Shown here in pieces: positions 15,961 to 24,725 of a DNA stretch of 32,346 bases. Every line of letters begins with the position of its first letter. Positions within the stretch are counted from its first letter, which is position 1. The stretch comes from an uncultured Flavobacteriales bacterium (GTDB lineage Bacteria; Bacteroidota; Bacteroidia; Flavobacteriales_D; CAJJDF01), in NCBI GenBank assembly GCA_938009745.1, contig CALLII010000123.1:1-32346 (forward strand), given 5' to 3'. The notes below the pieces were generated by a model. It was given only the letters and a program-made list of their open reading frames with translations, was not told the DNA's origin and ran no database searches. The position numbers and the translations under genes are program-made.

Positions 15961-17566
15961 AACTTTTAGTTCTTATTTTTTCGTCAATCTTACTAGTATG
16001 CTCGCCATTTTCTTTAGCTTTTTTCCAATATTCTAAGGCCTTTTCTGTGTTCTTGAGCTTACTCATAACATCACCATAATGTTCTAATACCGTGCCACTT
16101 TTGATACCTCCGTTCTTGAGCGATAATTTAATCCAAGCCTCAGCTTCGGTATATTTACCTTGTTGGAATAAAATCCACCCGTAAGTATCGTTAAAAGAGG
16201 CATTGTTAGGAACTACCTCGTTAGACTTTTTAGACATCTCTGCAGCCTTCTCTAGCTTATCTTTTCTTAAAGAAAGAAAGTAGCTATAATTATTAAGCAT
16301 AAATGGCTCTAGTCCATTTATCTTCATTGCATTGTCGAATGCCTCATCCGATTTTTTATATTCTTTTAACTCATTGTAAGTCTCCCCCATTTTTGAGTAA
16401 AACTCAAACATCATTTTCTCGTCATCAGCAATCATATTCTTTCCTGCTTTAAAAGACGATATTGCTTTAGTATAATTCTTTTTTTCTTTGTAACCCATTC
16501 CTTGATACAAGTAAAAAACAGGTTGAGTTGGATAAGATTCTAGTGCTTTTTCAGAAATAGAAATCACCTTATCAAAATCTCTAGAGTTAAAAGAATTATC
16601 CATCAACTGCATAAGAATTGGATAGGAGTTTGTGGAATATTCTAATGATTGCTCATAGTATTCGTTTGCCTTTTTTGTGTCTCCTAATTTTCCAAAATAA
16701 TCTCCTGCTCCAACATATGATTTCACGTCTTTTGGATGCGTTTTGAGCATGATATTAACCAACTCCAGAGTTTCTGCTTGTTTCAGTTTGTCATCACCCA
16801 TTCTGGTAGTGAAGTCGGTAAGTACATTTAGTTTTGGCTCGGTATTTATAGAGGCATCTTGAAATACATAAATCAATCGAGAATGTACTTTTTCTCCTTC
16901 TCCAATTTTTTCATAATATTGAGCCATTGCTAGGTTTGCCATTCCATTCTCTGGATCTATTTTTAGCATTTCCTTAATTTCATTCAATCCTTCTTCATCT
17001 TTACCAGCATCCATTAATAGCATGTATTTCTGATAACTTAACTCAGGATTTTTTCCTCTTATTACTTCTATTTTATCTAGGATATTAACTGTTTCATCAT
17101 ACTTACCTGCACTTTTATACAAATTTGCCATTTCATACAAAACTCCTAAATTTTTCTCATCCATTTTTATAAGCTCTTCGTAGGCACTCAAAGCTTTTTC
17201 TGACTGACCTGTAGCTCGGTATACAGTTGCTTGTTGCAACACATACCATTTGTTTTTTGGATTAAGTTCGTAGGCTTTTTCTGCATTGCTAATAGCCTGC
17301 AGTGCATTTTTCTTTTTAGCATACATACGAGATAATTCGTAATGTACAGCAGCATTTTTAGGCCTCAGAACTTTACACTTTTCATAAATCTCAATAGATT
17401 TATCGTAATCTTCTTGAATAGCATAGTTTGTTGCTTGTATAAAAAGAGAGGTAAACTGGCTATCCTGTTTTTCTGATGTCGTCATTTCCTCTGACTTAAC
17501 TTCTTTGGAAGTTCGGCAGGACAAAACAAAAAAGGATAAGAATAATATGGCTACTAGTTTACGCAT
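15950..17566 (-). CDS. TPR-repeat lipoprotein
   Basis: This 538-residue protein has a lipobox 'FFVLSC' at Cys17. Almost all the rest is tetratricopeptide repeats, with clear copies such as 'YDKSIEIYEKCKVLRPKNAAVHYELSRMY', 'QAISNAEKAYELNPKNKWYVLQQATVY' and 'KALSAYEELIKMDEKNLGVLYEMANLY', about a dozen in total. TPR proteins are protein-binding scaffolds. It is likely periplasmic and may bring together partners of the sugar nucleotidyltransferase, DUF4292 and EnvC-like proteins in the same operon. It starts 9 bases after the nucleotidyltransferase stop and overlaps the DUF4292 start by 11 bases. Confidence 0.88.
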   Translation of the reverse strand: MRKLVAILFLSFFVLSCRTSKEVKSEEMTTSEKQDSQFTSLFIQATNYAIQEDYDKSIEIYEKCKVLRPKNAAVHYELSRMYAKKKNALQAISNAEKAYELNPKNKWYVLQQATVYRATGQSEKALSAYEELIKMDEKNLGVLYEMANLYKSAGKYDETVNILDKIEVIRGKNPELSYQKYMLLMDAGKDEEGLNEIKEMLKIDPENGMANLAMAQYYEKIGEGEKVHSRLIYVFQDASINTEPKLNVLTDFTTRMGDDKLKQAETLELVNIMLKTHPKDVKSYVGAGDYFGKLGDTKKANEYYEQSLEYSTNSYPILMQLMDNSFNSRDFDKVISISEKALESYPTQPVFYLYQGMGYKEKKNYTKAISSFKAGKNMIADDEKMMFEFYSKMGETYNELKEYKKSDEAFDNAMKINGLEPFMLNNYSYFLSLRKDKLEKAAEMSKKSNEVVPNNASFNDTYGWILFQQGKYTEAEAWIKLSLKNGGIKSGTVLEHYGDVMSKLKNTEKALEYWKKAKENGEHTSKIDEKIRTKSYVE

Positions 17567-17575
17567 AAATTGGTG

Positions 17576-18574
17576 TTATTTCATTTCGGTATAATCTCCA
17601 ACACTTAAGTCTTGAGAGTTACCAGTGATTTTAGCATAGTTTCCTATCATGGAGTTTGTCATATTTCCTTTTTCAATATGAGCATGATTTTGAATAATGC
17701 TGTTGTCTATAACTGAATTTACTATGGTTGTATTGTTTCCAATAGAAACATGAGGCCCAACAACCGAATTAGTTAAAGTTACCTTATCACCAATAAAACA
17801 GGGTTCAATTATTACGGAATTGTTATTTGTGAAGTTTCCTTCAATGATGTTTTTCCCCTCAAAAGCTAAAACTCTTTGGTTAGTTTCTACAGTTACATTT
17901 TTGTTTCCACAATCCATCCAAGCCGAAACTTTTCCAGTTTTAAATTTAGCTCCTTTGCTCTTCATGTTTTCAAGAACATTGGTGATTTGAAACTCACCAT
18001 TTTCTTTTATGTCATTGTCTATAAGGTACTGTAACTCGTTTTTAAGGTTATTACCATCCTTAAAATAATAAATCCCAATAATGGCTAAATCCGATACAAA
18101 GTCTTTTGGTTTTTCAACAAAATCAGTAATTGTTCCTTCTTCATCTAGTTTTACAACACCAAATGCACTTGGGTTATCAATTTGGTTTACCCAAATAATT
18201 CCATCATTCTGAGTATCCAAAGTGAAATCTGCTTTAAACAAAGTATCTGCAAATGCAACTACGACATTTCCGTCTAGAGAATCACCTGCACATAATATAG
18301 CATGAGCAGTTCCCAAAGCTTCTTCTTGGTGGTATACACTTCCTTTCGCCCCTAGACTTTCAGCAATTTCAATAAGTTGTTTTTCTGTTTCAGCACCAAA
18401 ATCACCAATAATAAAAGCAATTTCATCTACTTTCTCGTTACTTACTTTAGTAATGTCTTCTACCAATCTTTGTACAATTGGTTTTCCAGCAACTGGCATC
18501 AAAGGTTTTGGAATTGTAAGTGTGTGAGGTCTCAAACGCGAGCCTCTACCTGCCATTGGAACGATTATTTTCAT
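17576..18574 (-). CDS. Sugar-phosphate nucleotidyltransferase
   Basis: This 332-residue enzyme makes an NDP-sugar from a sugar-1-phosphate and NTP. The nucleotide-binding signature 'GRGSRLRPHT' with 'PKPLMPVAGKP' opens the protein, followed by 'ALGTAHAI', 'VVVAFADTLFKADF', 'FVEKPKDF' and 'WMDCGN'. The C-terminus (about 235-320) has hexapeptide-like repeats such as 'NSVVGPHVSIGNNTTIVNSVI', a left-handed beta-helix domain as in RmlA/GlmU relatives. The exact sugar cannot be assigned. It is the first gene of the operon with the TPR, DUF4292 and EnvC-like genes. In many flavobacteria this cluster follows dut; no dut is seen here. A weak TATCTTCG box on the minus strand at 18603-18610 may be its -7. 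Confidence 0.88.
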   Translation of the reverse strand: MKIIVPMAGRGSRLRPHTLTIPKPLMPVAGKPIVQRLVEDITKVSNEKVDEIAFIIGDFGAETEKQLIEIAESLGAKGSVYHQEEALGTAHAILCAGDSLDGNVVVAFADTLFKADFTLDTQNDGIIWVNQIDNPSAFGVVKLDEEGTITDFVEKPKDFVSDLAIIGIYYFKDGNNLKNELQYLIDNDIKENGEFQITNVLENMKSKGAKFKTGKVSAWMDCGNKNVTVETNQRVLAFEGKNIIEGNFTNNNSVIIEPCFIGDKVTLTNSVVGPHVSIGNNTTIVNSVIDNSIIQNHAHIEKGNMTNSMIGNYAKITGNSQDLSVGDYTEMK

Positions 18575-18704
18575 TGTAAAATTTTGATTTTTATTACACT
18601 AGCGAAGATAATAATTTCAAGGCTTTATTTTGTTATTCTAATGCTAATAAAACTCCAAATCAACCGTTATAGACAAATAATTTCTCTAATGTTAGAGTTA
18701 TTAG

Positions 18705-18712
18705 TAATTTTG
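18705..18712 (+). promoter_or_regulatory. Putative promoter of the Wzz/ligase operon (-7 box)
   Basis: TAATTTTG is an exact TAnnTTTG match 29 bases before the ATG at 18742. A -33 TTG is not obvious; TTT at 18681-18683 is at a workable 21-base spacing. The gap from 18575 to 18741 is the divergent promoter region shared with the nucleotidyltransferase. Confidence 0.4.
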
Positions 18713-18741
18713 ACCCTCATTTTAAAAACTATTATTCAGTT

Positions 18742-19731
18742 ATGACTACTAGCCAAAACAACCATGCAGAAGACTTATTGCAATTTATTTGGAACAAAAG
18801 AAAGTTAATCGTTTTGATAACAGCTATTGCTGCAATTGCTGCAATCATCTATTCTTTGTTGATAGAAGAAAAGTTTAAATCAACTGTTACTTTGTATCCA
18901 GCAATGTCCAACACTGTAGCTTTTACAGATGAAGTTCATCCTGAGCAAAGTGCGGCTCAGTTTGGTGAGGAAGAGCAAGCTGAACAAATGATTCAAATTT
19001 TACAATCTGCTGAAATTAGAAACAGTATTATTGAGAAATATAACTTAATGGAGCATTACGAAATTGATACTTCAAGTAAAATAAAGTTCACATCCCTAAA
19101 CAAGATGTACGAAGAAAATGTTTCTTTTTCGAGAACTAAATATGGTTCGGTATTGGTGGATGTAATGGATAAAAATCCTAAGATGGCTGCTGACATGGCA
19201 AATGACATTGCCAATTTATTTGACAATACTAAGAACAGAATGATTAACGAACGTTCTTCTGAAGCCCTTAATGTAGCTCTTGCAGAAAGAGATAAATTAA
19301 AAAAAGACATAGGTGGTATTGTAGATTCATTGGGTGAACTTAATAAGATAGGTGTAGTAGATAAGGAAACCAGACCCACTTTAATTACAGCTCTTGCCAA
19401 TGCAAAAGATGGAACAACAAGAAAGTTAATCCAGAATAAGATTTTAGCAACTGATAAATTCGGAAGTATTTATTCTAATTATGAAAACAAACTGGAGTGG
19501 ATGAATATTCGTTTGTCAACTAAAGATGCTGTTTACGAACAACTTAAATCGGATGCGAAATCTACTTTTTCGCATAAATTTACTTTAGAAAAAGCCTCAG
19601 TATCTGAAAAAAAAGCCTACCCAATTAGATGGTTAATTGTAGTAGTTTCAACAATTTCAGCATTTCTTTTTGCAATCATTTTACTGTTGATTTTTGAAAA
19701 ATTAAAAGAGTTAAAAAGACAAGAATCATAA
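18742..19731 (+). CDS. Wzz-like polysaccharide chain-length regulator
   Basis: This 329-residue protein fits the polysaccharide co-polymerase family. It has an N-terminal membrane helix at about 21-42 after 'DLLQFIWNKRKLIV', then the typical 'EEKFKSTVTLYPA' post-helix motif. A large periplasmic alpha/beta and helical part runs over about 45-295, with 'KNPKMAADMANDIANLFDNTK'. A second helix sits near the C-terminus (about 298-320), preceded by the Pro-containing 'KKAYPIRWLIVV'. Such proteins set glycan chain length with the Wzy polymerase. There is no C-terminal tyrosine kinase domain, so it is the kinase-less type. The next gene starts 6 bases downstream. Confidence 0.87.
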   Translation: MTTSQNNHAEDLLQFIWNKRKLIVLITAIAAIAAIIYSLLIEEKFKSTVTLYPAMSNTVAFTDEVHPEQSAAQFGEEEQAEQMIQILQSAEIRNSIIEKYNLMEHYEIDTSSKIKFTSLNKMYEENVSFSRTKYGSVLVDVMDKNPKMAADMANDIANLFDNTKNRMINERSSEALNVALAERDKLKKDIGGIVDSLGELNKIGVVDKETRPTLITALANAKDGTTRKLIQNKILATDKFGSIYSNYENKLEWMNIRLSTKDAVYEQLKSDAKSTFSHKFTLEKASVSEKKAYPIRWLIVVVSTISAFLFAIILLLIFEKLKELKRQES

Positions 19732-19737
19732 GTTCAT

Positions 19738-21183
19738 TTGTTAAAATCCAACTTTAGATATAACTCCATAGTTTTACTTTTCAGTATTGCATTTATTGCA
19801 CTGAATGGTATTTTATTGTACCGTAATATCTACTACCTTTCTTTTTTACCACTGGCATTAGCAGTAGTTTATTTTGCTTTTTACAAAACAAAAGAACTTT
19901 TATTTTTCACTATTTTATGTACTCCTTTATCGCTTAATTTAGAGCAACTTGCTTTAGGAAATGTAGGGTTTTATTTGCCAACTGAACCCATACTTTTTGG
20001 GTTAATGATAATTCTCATTTTACGATTCATAAAACGAGGTACTTATGACAAAAAAATAGTGAACCATCCAATTACAATTGCCACTCTTTTTTACCTTATT
20101 TGGATGTTTGTTACAGTTTTGACTAGTGAGGATATCCTTGTTTCTTTCAAATTTTTTATCGCCAAAATGTGGTTTGTAGTTCCGCTTTTCTTCTTTTTAA
20201 TTGTGCTATTAAAAGAAAAAGAAAACATGTATCGAGTTGTTTGGCTTTACTTAGCTTCTTTAGCTGTGGTGGTAGCAGTAACACTTATTAAACATTATTC
20301 GTGGGGATTTGATCAAAAAGCTGCACACTGGATAATGTCTCCTTTTTATAAAGATCATACTTCTTATGGTGCTATTGTAGCATTTTATATTCCACTTTCA
20401 GTAGGGTTATTATTTAGGAAGAAAAACACTGCAATAATCCAGTTTACCTTAATCTCAATTCTTATTGTATTAACAGTTGGATTAATTTATTCTTATACTC
20501 GAGCTGCTTGGCTTAGTTTGGTTGCTGCACTTGGAGTTTGGGCTTTATTTAAGTTAAAAATTAATTTTAAATATGTAGTTTTAGCACTCGCTTTTGGAGG
20601 GTTTGTGGGTTATCAATACTATACAGATATTTCTATAGCACTAAGTAAAAACAAAACCGACTCATCAGAAAATCTATCTAAGCACATTGAATCCATGTCT
20701 AATGTATCGACAGATGCTTCGAATTTGGAACGGATTAACAGATGGAATTGTGCAATACGAATGTTTGAGGAAAGACCTGCTTTTGGATGGGGGCCAGGAA
20801 CTTATGCTTTTGAGTATGCCCCGTTTCAACACTCAAGCGAAATTACTGTGATAAGTACTAACTTTGGAACCAAAGGAAACGCGCATAGCGAATATCTTGG
20901 AGTTCTGGCAGAGTCAGGAGTTATTGGGTTAATCTCATTTTTAGTTTTATTATTCTTTGTGTTTTATAAAGCTTCAATCCTTTATATTAAATTAGAGGAT
21001 AAAGAGCTAAAAACACTTTTGCTATCAGTAATTCTGGCACTTGTTTCTTATTTTACTCATGGGGTTTTAAATAACTATTTGGATACAGACAAAGCTTCTG
21101 TGCCGGTTTGGACGTGTTTTGCAATTGTAGTTGCAATGGAAATTTATCACAGTAAACCAAAGGAAAAATCTATCGAGAATTAA
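19738..21183 (+). CDS. O-antigen ligase/polymerase family protein (TTG start)
   Basis: This 481-residue protein has about 11-12 membrane helices and the Wzy_C family signature: a large periplasmic loop with 'RINRWNCAIRMFEERPAFGWGPGTYAFEYAPF', then 'GNAHSEYLGVLAESGVIGLISF'. It either polymerises repeat units or ligates a glycan to lipid A core or a protein; the two are not separable by sequence. The start must be TTG at 19738, 6 bases after the Wzz stop, since the next Met lies past the second helix. Its stop overlaps the stop of the convergent minus-strand gene (shared TTAA at 21180-21183). Confidence 0.87.
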   Translation: MLKSNFRYNSIVLLFSIAFIALNGILLYRNIYYLSFLPLALAVVYFAFYKTKELLFFTILCTPLSLNLEQLALGNVGFYLPTEPILFGLMIILILRFIKRGTYDKKIVNHPITIATLFYLIWMFVTVLTSEDILVSFKFFIAKMWFVVPLFFFLIVLLKEKENMYRVVWLYLASLAVVVAVTLIKHYSWGFDQKAAHWIMSPFYKDHTSYGAIVAFYIPLSVGLLFRKKNTAIIQFTLISILIVLTVGLIYSYTRAAWLSLVAALGVWALFKLKINFKYVVLALAFGGFVGYQYYTDISIALSKNKTDSSENLSKHIESMSNVSTDASNLERINRWNCAIRMFEERPAFGWGPGTYAFEYAPFQHSSEITVISTNFGTKGNAHSEYLGVLAESGVIGLISFLVLLFFVFYKASILYIKLEDKELKTLLLSVILALVSYFTHGVLNNYLDTDKASVPVWTCFAIVVAMEIYHSKPKEKSIEN

Positions 21184-22490
21184 AGATTAACTTTTAATTC
21201 TATTCTAGTTGAATCTCCTTTTTGTGATCCTACCAAAACAATATGTTTCCCTTTTATGACATTCAACTTTGGCAATAGATAATTAAGGTAAGTAGAATCC
21301 ATTTTTGTAAAATCAGATTCTAAAACTAAAAATTCATCAAAGGTACCGTTTACTGGATTTTCATTTATTTGAGTATTAAGTTCTAAAACATTCTTTTGTT
21401 CTTTTGCAATTACTTTTGCAAAAGGAAATGAGGTGAAAACAGGTATTTCATCTACGTATTTTATAATACTATCGTTCACCAAATAACTATAAATTCCTTG
21501 AGTTTCGAAATTAGTAAACAGACTGAAATTTGGTGAAACGCGATTCGTTATTTTAGAAACTTCAACTTGGTTAAAATTTTCATCATACTCGTAACTTATT
21601 GATGAATCCTGAGTAATTGAAGGCGAACGCAAAAACATACTCCAACTTTTTGGTTGGAATTTTAATAAACTATCTGAACTAAATCCTGTGGTTTTCTCAA
21701 AACTTTCTGGGTCAATTTTAGCTGTTAATTTATTCCAAAAATTAGACTCCCCAAAGTTCATATAAAAACTAGCTTGTGATTTTTCACTTACTAAATTCCA
21801 ACTAGATATTTCTGGGAATTGGTGTTTTGTATTGAGGAATAAATCTCCTTCTAATACAAGCTCTTTGTCTTTTATGTTAAGAGTTAACCATGATTCTTTA
21901 TCAATAATATTTCCTTTTTTGAACCAAACTAAACCGTGATTATTACTTTCATAAATTTCTTTAAATAGCTTATTATCAAGACTCATCAGGTTTTTAGAAG
22001 TCAAAACATCATTCACAACTTCTAAATTATTTGCATTAGATAAATGAACTCCTAAACAAAAAACAACTTGTGTTTTTTCTGTATTACAAGTGATTATAGC
22101 GTTCTTATTACTCCAAGAGTTAATGGAAGCTATAAAGTTTTGATTCAATACTAGGCTGTCTAGCCAAGAATTAAACAAAGTAGAATCTGTTATTTCAAAT
22201 GAAGTAAAAAGAGCGTTAGGAGCTTTTTCTGTGCAGCTAAATGCAACTACATAATTAGGGATAGAAAGTCCGTAGTTTTTGATGTTTAGGTACTCATAAT
22301 TAGACTCACCAGAACCAAATAAATAATCGTTTAACAAAGTGTTTCGGATATTTACATAATCCAAAACCCAAACCGAATCGGCATAATTAGGGATTGAATT
22401 AGCTACCTTTTCCTTTTTATTATAAAAGTAATATCCAACCAAAAGAATAGCTCCAACAATAACACCAAGTCGAATAAAATTCTTTTTCAT
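21180..22490 (-). CDS. Membrane-anchored periplasmic protein of unknown function
   Basis: This 436-residue protein is not recognised. One N-terminal membrane helix (about 6-22, 'LGVIVGAILLVGYYFY') anchors a large beta-rich domain. 'PNYADSVWVLDYVNIRN' after the helix resembles the opening of DUF3352/DUF4836-type proteins, which have a similar 'ADSV' box. The ending 'LPKLNVIKGKHIVLVGSQKG' is unlike any family I know. It is the last of three minus-strand genes, starting 11 bases after the 719-residue gene. It is probably periplasmic, anchored in the inner membrane. Confidence 0.7.
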   Translation of the reverse strand: MKKNFIRLGVIVGAILLVGYYFYNKKEKVANSIPNYADSVWVLDYVNIRNTLLNDYLFGSGESNYEYLNIKNYGLSIPNYVVAFSCTEKAPNALFTSFEITDSTLFNSWLDSLVLNQNFIASINSWSNKNAIITCNTEKTQVVFCLGVHLSNANNLEVVNDVLTSKNLMSLDNKLFKEIYESNNHGLVWFKKGNIIDKESWLTLNIKDKELVLEGDLFLNTKHQFPEISSWNLVSEKSQASFYMNFGESNFWNKLTAKIDPESFEKTTGFSSDSLLKFQPKSWSMFLRSPSITQDSSISYEYDENFNQVEVSKITNRVSPNFSLFTNFETQGIYSYLVNDSIIKYVDEIPVFTSFPFAKVIAKEQKNVLELNTQINENPVNGTFDEFLVLESDFTKMDSTYLNYLLPKLNVIKGKHIVLVGSQKGDSTRIELKVNL

Positions 22491-22501
22491 TAGTTCCCGA
22501 A

Positions 22502-24661
22502 TTAGTATTTTATTTCTATCATTCGGTTAATAAAATTAAAGAAATACAAGGCACTATTTAGTTCATTATTAGGAGTAGAAACAAATCCTGTTGTTTCCAT
22601 ATTTCCATTTTTATTTTTTGAAGAAACCACTATTTCTTCACATCCAAACTCTTTGTACATTGCATATTCATCTTGAGTTCTTCTCGAGAAAAAATCAGTA
22701 GGAATATACTCGGTCAACTTTTGGTTATTTATGTAAATCACTTGCGAATTACTGCTGACCAACTTTTGGTGTCTGCTAGCTAGGTTGTTTTCAAATTTAC
22801 CGCCTTGTACAATCGTTTTAATTTCTATTTCATCAGTTGAAACAAACACAATTCCATCTTTAATCACAAAAAAGATATCGAATGGTAAATCTCCTTTTTT
22901 ACTATTGATTGTGTAATACTTATTATTTTCAATTAGTATCTCATTTTTAATTCCAAGTCCCATTATTTTGGTTAGCATTTCTTCATTACTTGTACTGAAC
23001 ATGAATAAAAATTCTGGTAATAATTCAGTTTTTGTTTTCTCTACTAAAGTGCTTTTATAATTCTCATCATACTCGTAAGAGTTATATGTAACTTCCTTTT
23101 TAACCATGTCTTTCAATACAAAAAAAGCATTCCCGGTAGCAAGTTCACCAATTGCTTTTTCATCCAAAAAGATAGAAATCATTTCTACCATTACTTGGAA
23201 CTCTTCTTGTCTATCTTCGGCAAATCTTCCGTACTGATCCATGTACAATTGTGGCATTACCTCAATAAGCGATTTGGAGTCAAAAGATAGAGACATATAC
23301 CCTAAAAAGTTATCTCCATTTACGTAATCAAAAAACCTTGAATCCTGCTTAGTACTGTAAATGTTATTGGTGCTATTTAACTGAAATTCATTGTTTTCAG
23401 TATTGTTCTCGAATTTAATTCCATCTTTCTCAAAAAACAATTTAGAGACTGAATATGCTGAGTTCATTTGATTAAGCGAAGTACCAAATACGCCTAAATC
23501 TCTGTACATTCTGGAGTATCTGTACCCATACAATTCGCGCAATAAATTTGCCGAAAGTGCATTACCCGACATTTGGTTTCTCACCCAAAAAGTAGCGTCA
23601 GCTTTTTTATCCTGGCTGTTTTTGAATGAGGAATTAGCTGCAATGCTATTGAAATTTGATTTAGGATTAAATACTGAAGAAACTCTATTGTCATAAAGTA
23701 ATTGGGTTAAGATATCACGTTTCCTTTCTGTTTTTTCTCTCAAATAATTTCTATAATCATTACGTTTATCAGCTCTATAGCTTCTTAACTCTCTTTTTCT
23801 AGATTCATTTTTGTAATATTCATCTTCATTGTAAGCTTCATCAGCTGATTCTACCGCAACAGCTTCCAAGGCTTCAGTAATTTCATCTACCATAACATCT
23901 TCAGCAAATTCAACTTCCATAGATTCCTTTTTGGGGTCTGCTTGGTTAGCTCCAATAGTTAAATTCATTTCGCTTTTAACTTCTTGAATTTCCTTTTTGG
24001 TGAAATTTTCAGGAAACTCAGGGTGATTGTCCAGTTCTGATACTTTAAAAGAGAGTCCTAATATCTCGTCCATTCTATCAGATTGTTTCTGAAGCCCCCA
24101 AGTATTTTCGCTATCCTCTTCTATTATTTGCTTTATAGCTCTATTCTCTGTGTAGTAATCACTTTTAAGAAATTCATTGTCGTAACTGTATCTATACCTA
24201 TATTTTTGACCGACATAATACCCAGATATAAACACAGCAAACTCTTTATTCCAAGCTATTTTTTTTCCGTTTTTTTCAAGAACTTTATAGCCTTTCTCCT
24301 TTTTAATTTCTGAACCATAGGATGTAGGAATTATTTTAGTGAATTTAGCTTCATCTTTAATTGGCATAAAAAATATGCTAATATTCATGCTCGTATCCCA
24401 CTCTTGAGCAAATACAAAACTCTTAGTAAAATCTAATCCAAAATCAGAAAGAGTATTGATATCAGGATTACCAAATTCTTTTTTAAACTCATTGAATACA
24501 GCCGATTCATTCAATTGTTTTTCACTTACTTTTCCTAATATGGTACTCCCGTTTAGGGTGAAAACCATACTGGCATTTTCGGAGATTTTAGAGGTGAAAT
24601 TTTGTGAGTTTCCAACTAACACTATAGTCAGTAATAAGAAGGTTGAGAGTGTTTGCTTCAT
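22502..24661 (-). CDS. DUF4836-like secreted protein
   Basis: This 719-residue protein has a signal peptide over about 1-19 ('LVGNSQNF'). The opening 'SENASMVFTLNGSTILGKVSEKQL' and repeated beta-strand blocks fit the Bacteroidota DUF4836 family, of unknown function. An acidic segment (about 245-290, rich in Glu/Asp) is followed by a strongly basic, Arg/Tyr-rich stretch (about 290-320, 'ESRKRELRSYRADKRNDYR'), which probably forms an exposed helix inserted in the fold. There is no C-terminal T9SS signal. It is likely periplasmic, co-transcribed with the lipoprotein upstream (64-base gap) and the 436-residue protein downstream. Confidence 0.7.
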   Translation of the reverse strand: MKQTLSTFLLLTIVLVGNSQNFTSKISENASMVFTLNGSTILGKVSEKQLNESAVFNEFKKEFGNPDINTLSDFGLDFTKSFVFAQEWDTSMNISIFFMPIKDEAKFTKIIPTSYGSEIKKEKGYKVLEKNGKKIAWNKEFAVFISGYYVGQKYRYRYSYDNEFLKSDYYTENRAIKQIIEEDSENTWGLQKQSDRMDEILGLSFKVSELDNHPEFPENFTKKEIQEVKSEMNLTIGANQADPKKESMEVEFAEDVMVDEITEALEAVAVESADEAYNEDEYYKNESRKRELRSYRADKRNDYRNYLREKTERKRDILTQLLYDNRVSSVFNPKSNFNSIAANSSFKNSQDKKADATFWVRNQMSGNALSANLLRELYGYRYSRMYRDLGVFGTSLNQMNSAYSVSKLFFEKDGIKFENNTENNEFQLNSTNNIYSTKQDSRFFDYVNGDNFLGYMSLSFDSKSLIEVMPQLYMDQYGRFAEDRQEEFQVMVEMISIFLDEKAIGELATGNAFFVLKDMVKKEVTYNSYEYDENYKSTLVEKTKTELLPEFLFMFSTSNEEMLTKIMGLGIKNEILIENNKYYTINSKKGDLPFDIFFVIKDGIVFVSTDEIEIKTIVQGGKFENNLASRHQKLVSSNSQVIYINNQKLTEYIPTDFFSRRTQDEYAMYKEFGCEEIVVSSKNKNGNMETTGFVSTPNNELNSALYFFNFINRMIEIKY

Positions 24662-24725
24662 AACAATTAATTATTTCCTTAAAGGTCACAATTATTTTGT
24701 TGTTCATCAAATATTTAGCCTAAAA

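Noticed and set aside
18377-18745. 122-residue plus-strand ORF running into the Wzz gene
   Set aside because: It is antisense to the nucleotidyltransferase start and crosses the divergent promoter region; its composition is Trp/Cys/Ser-rich and unlike a real protein.
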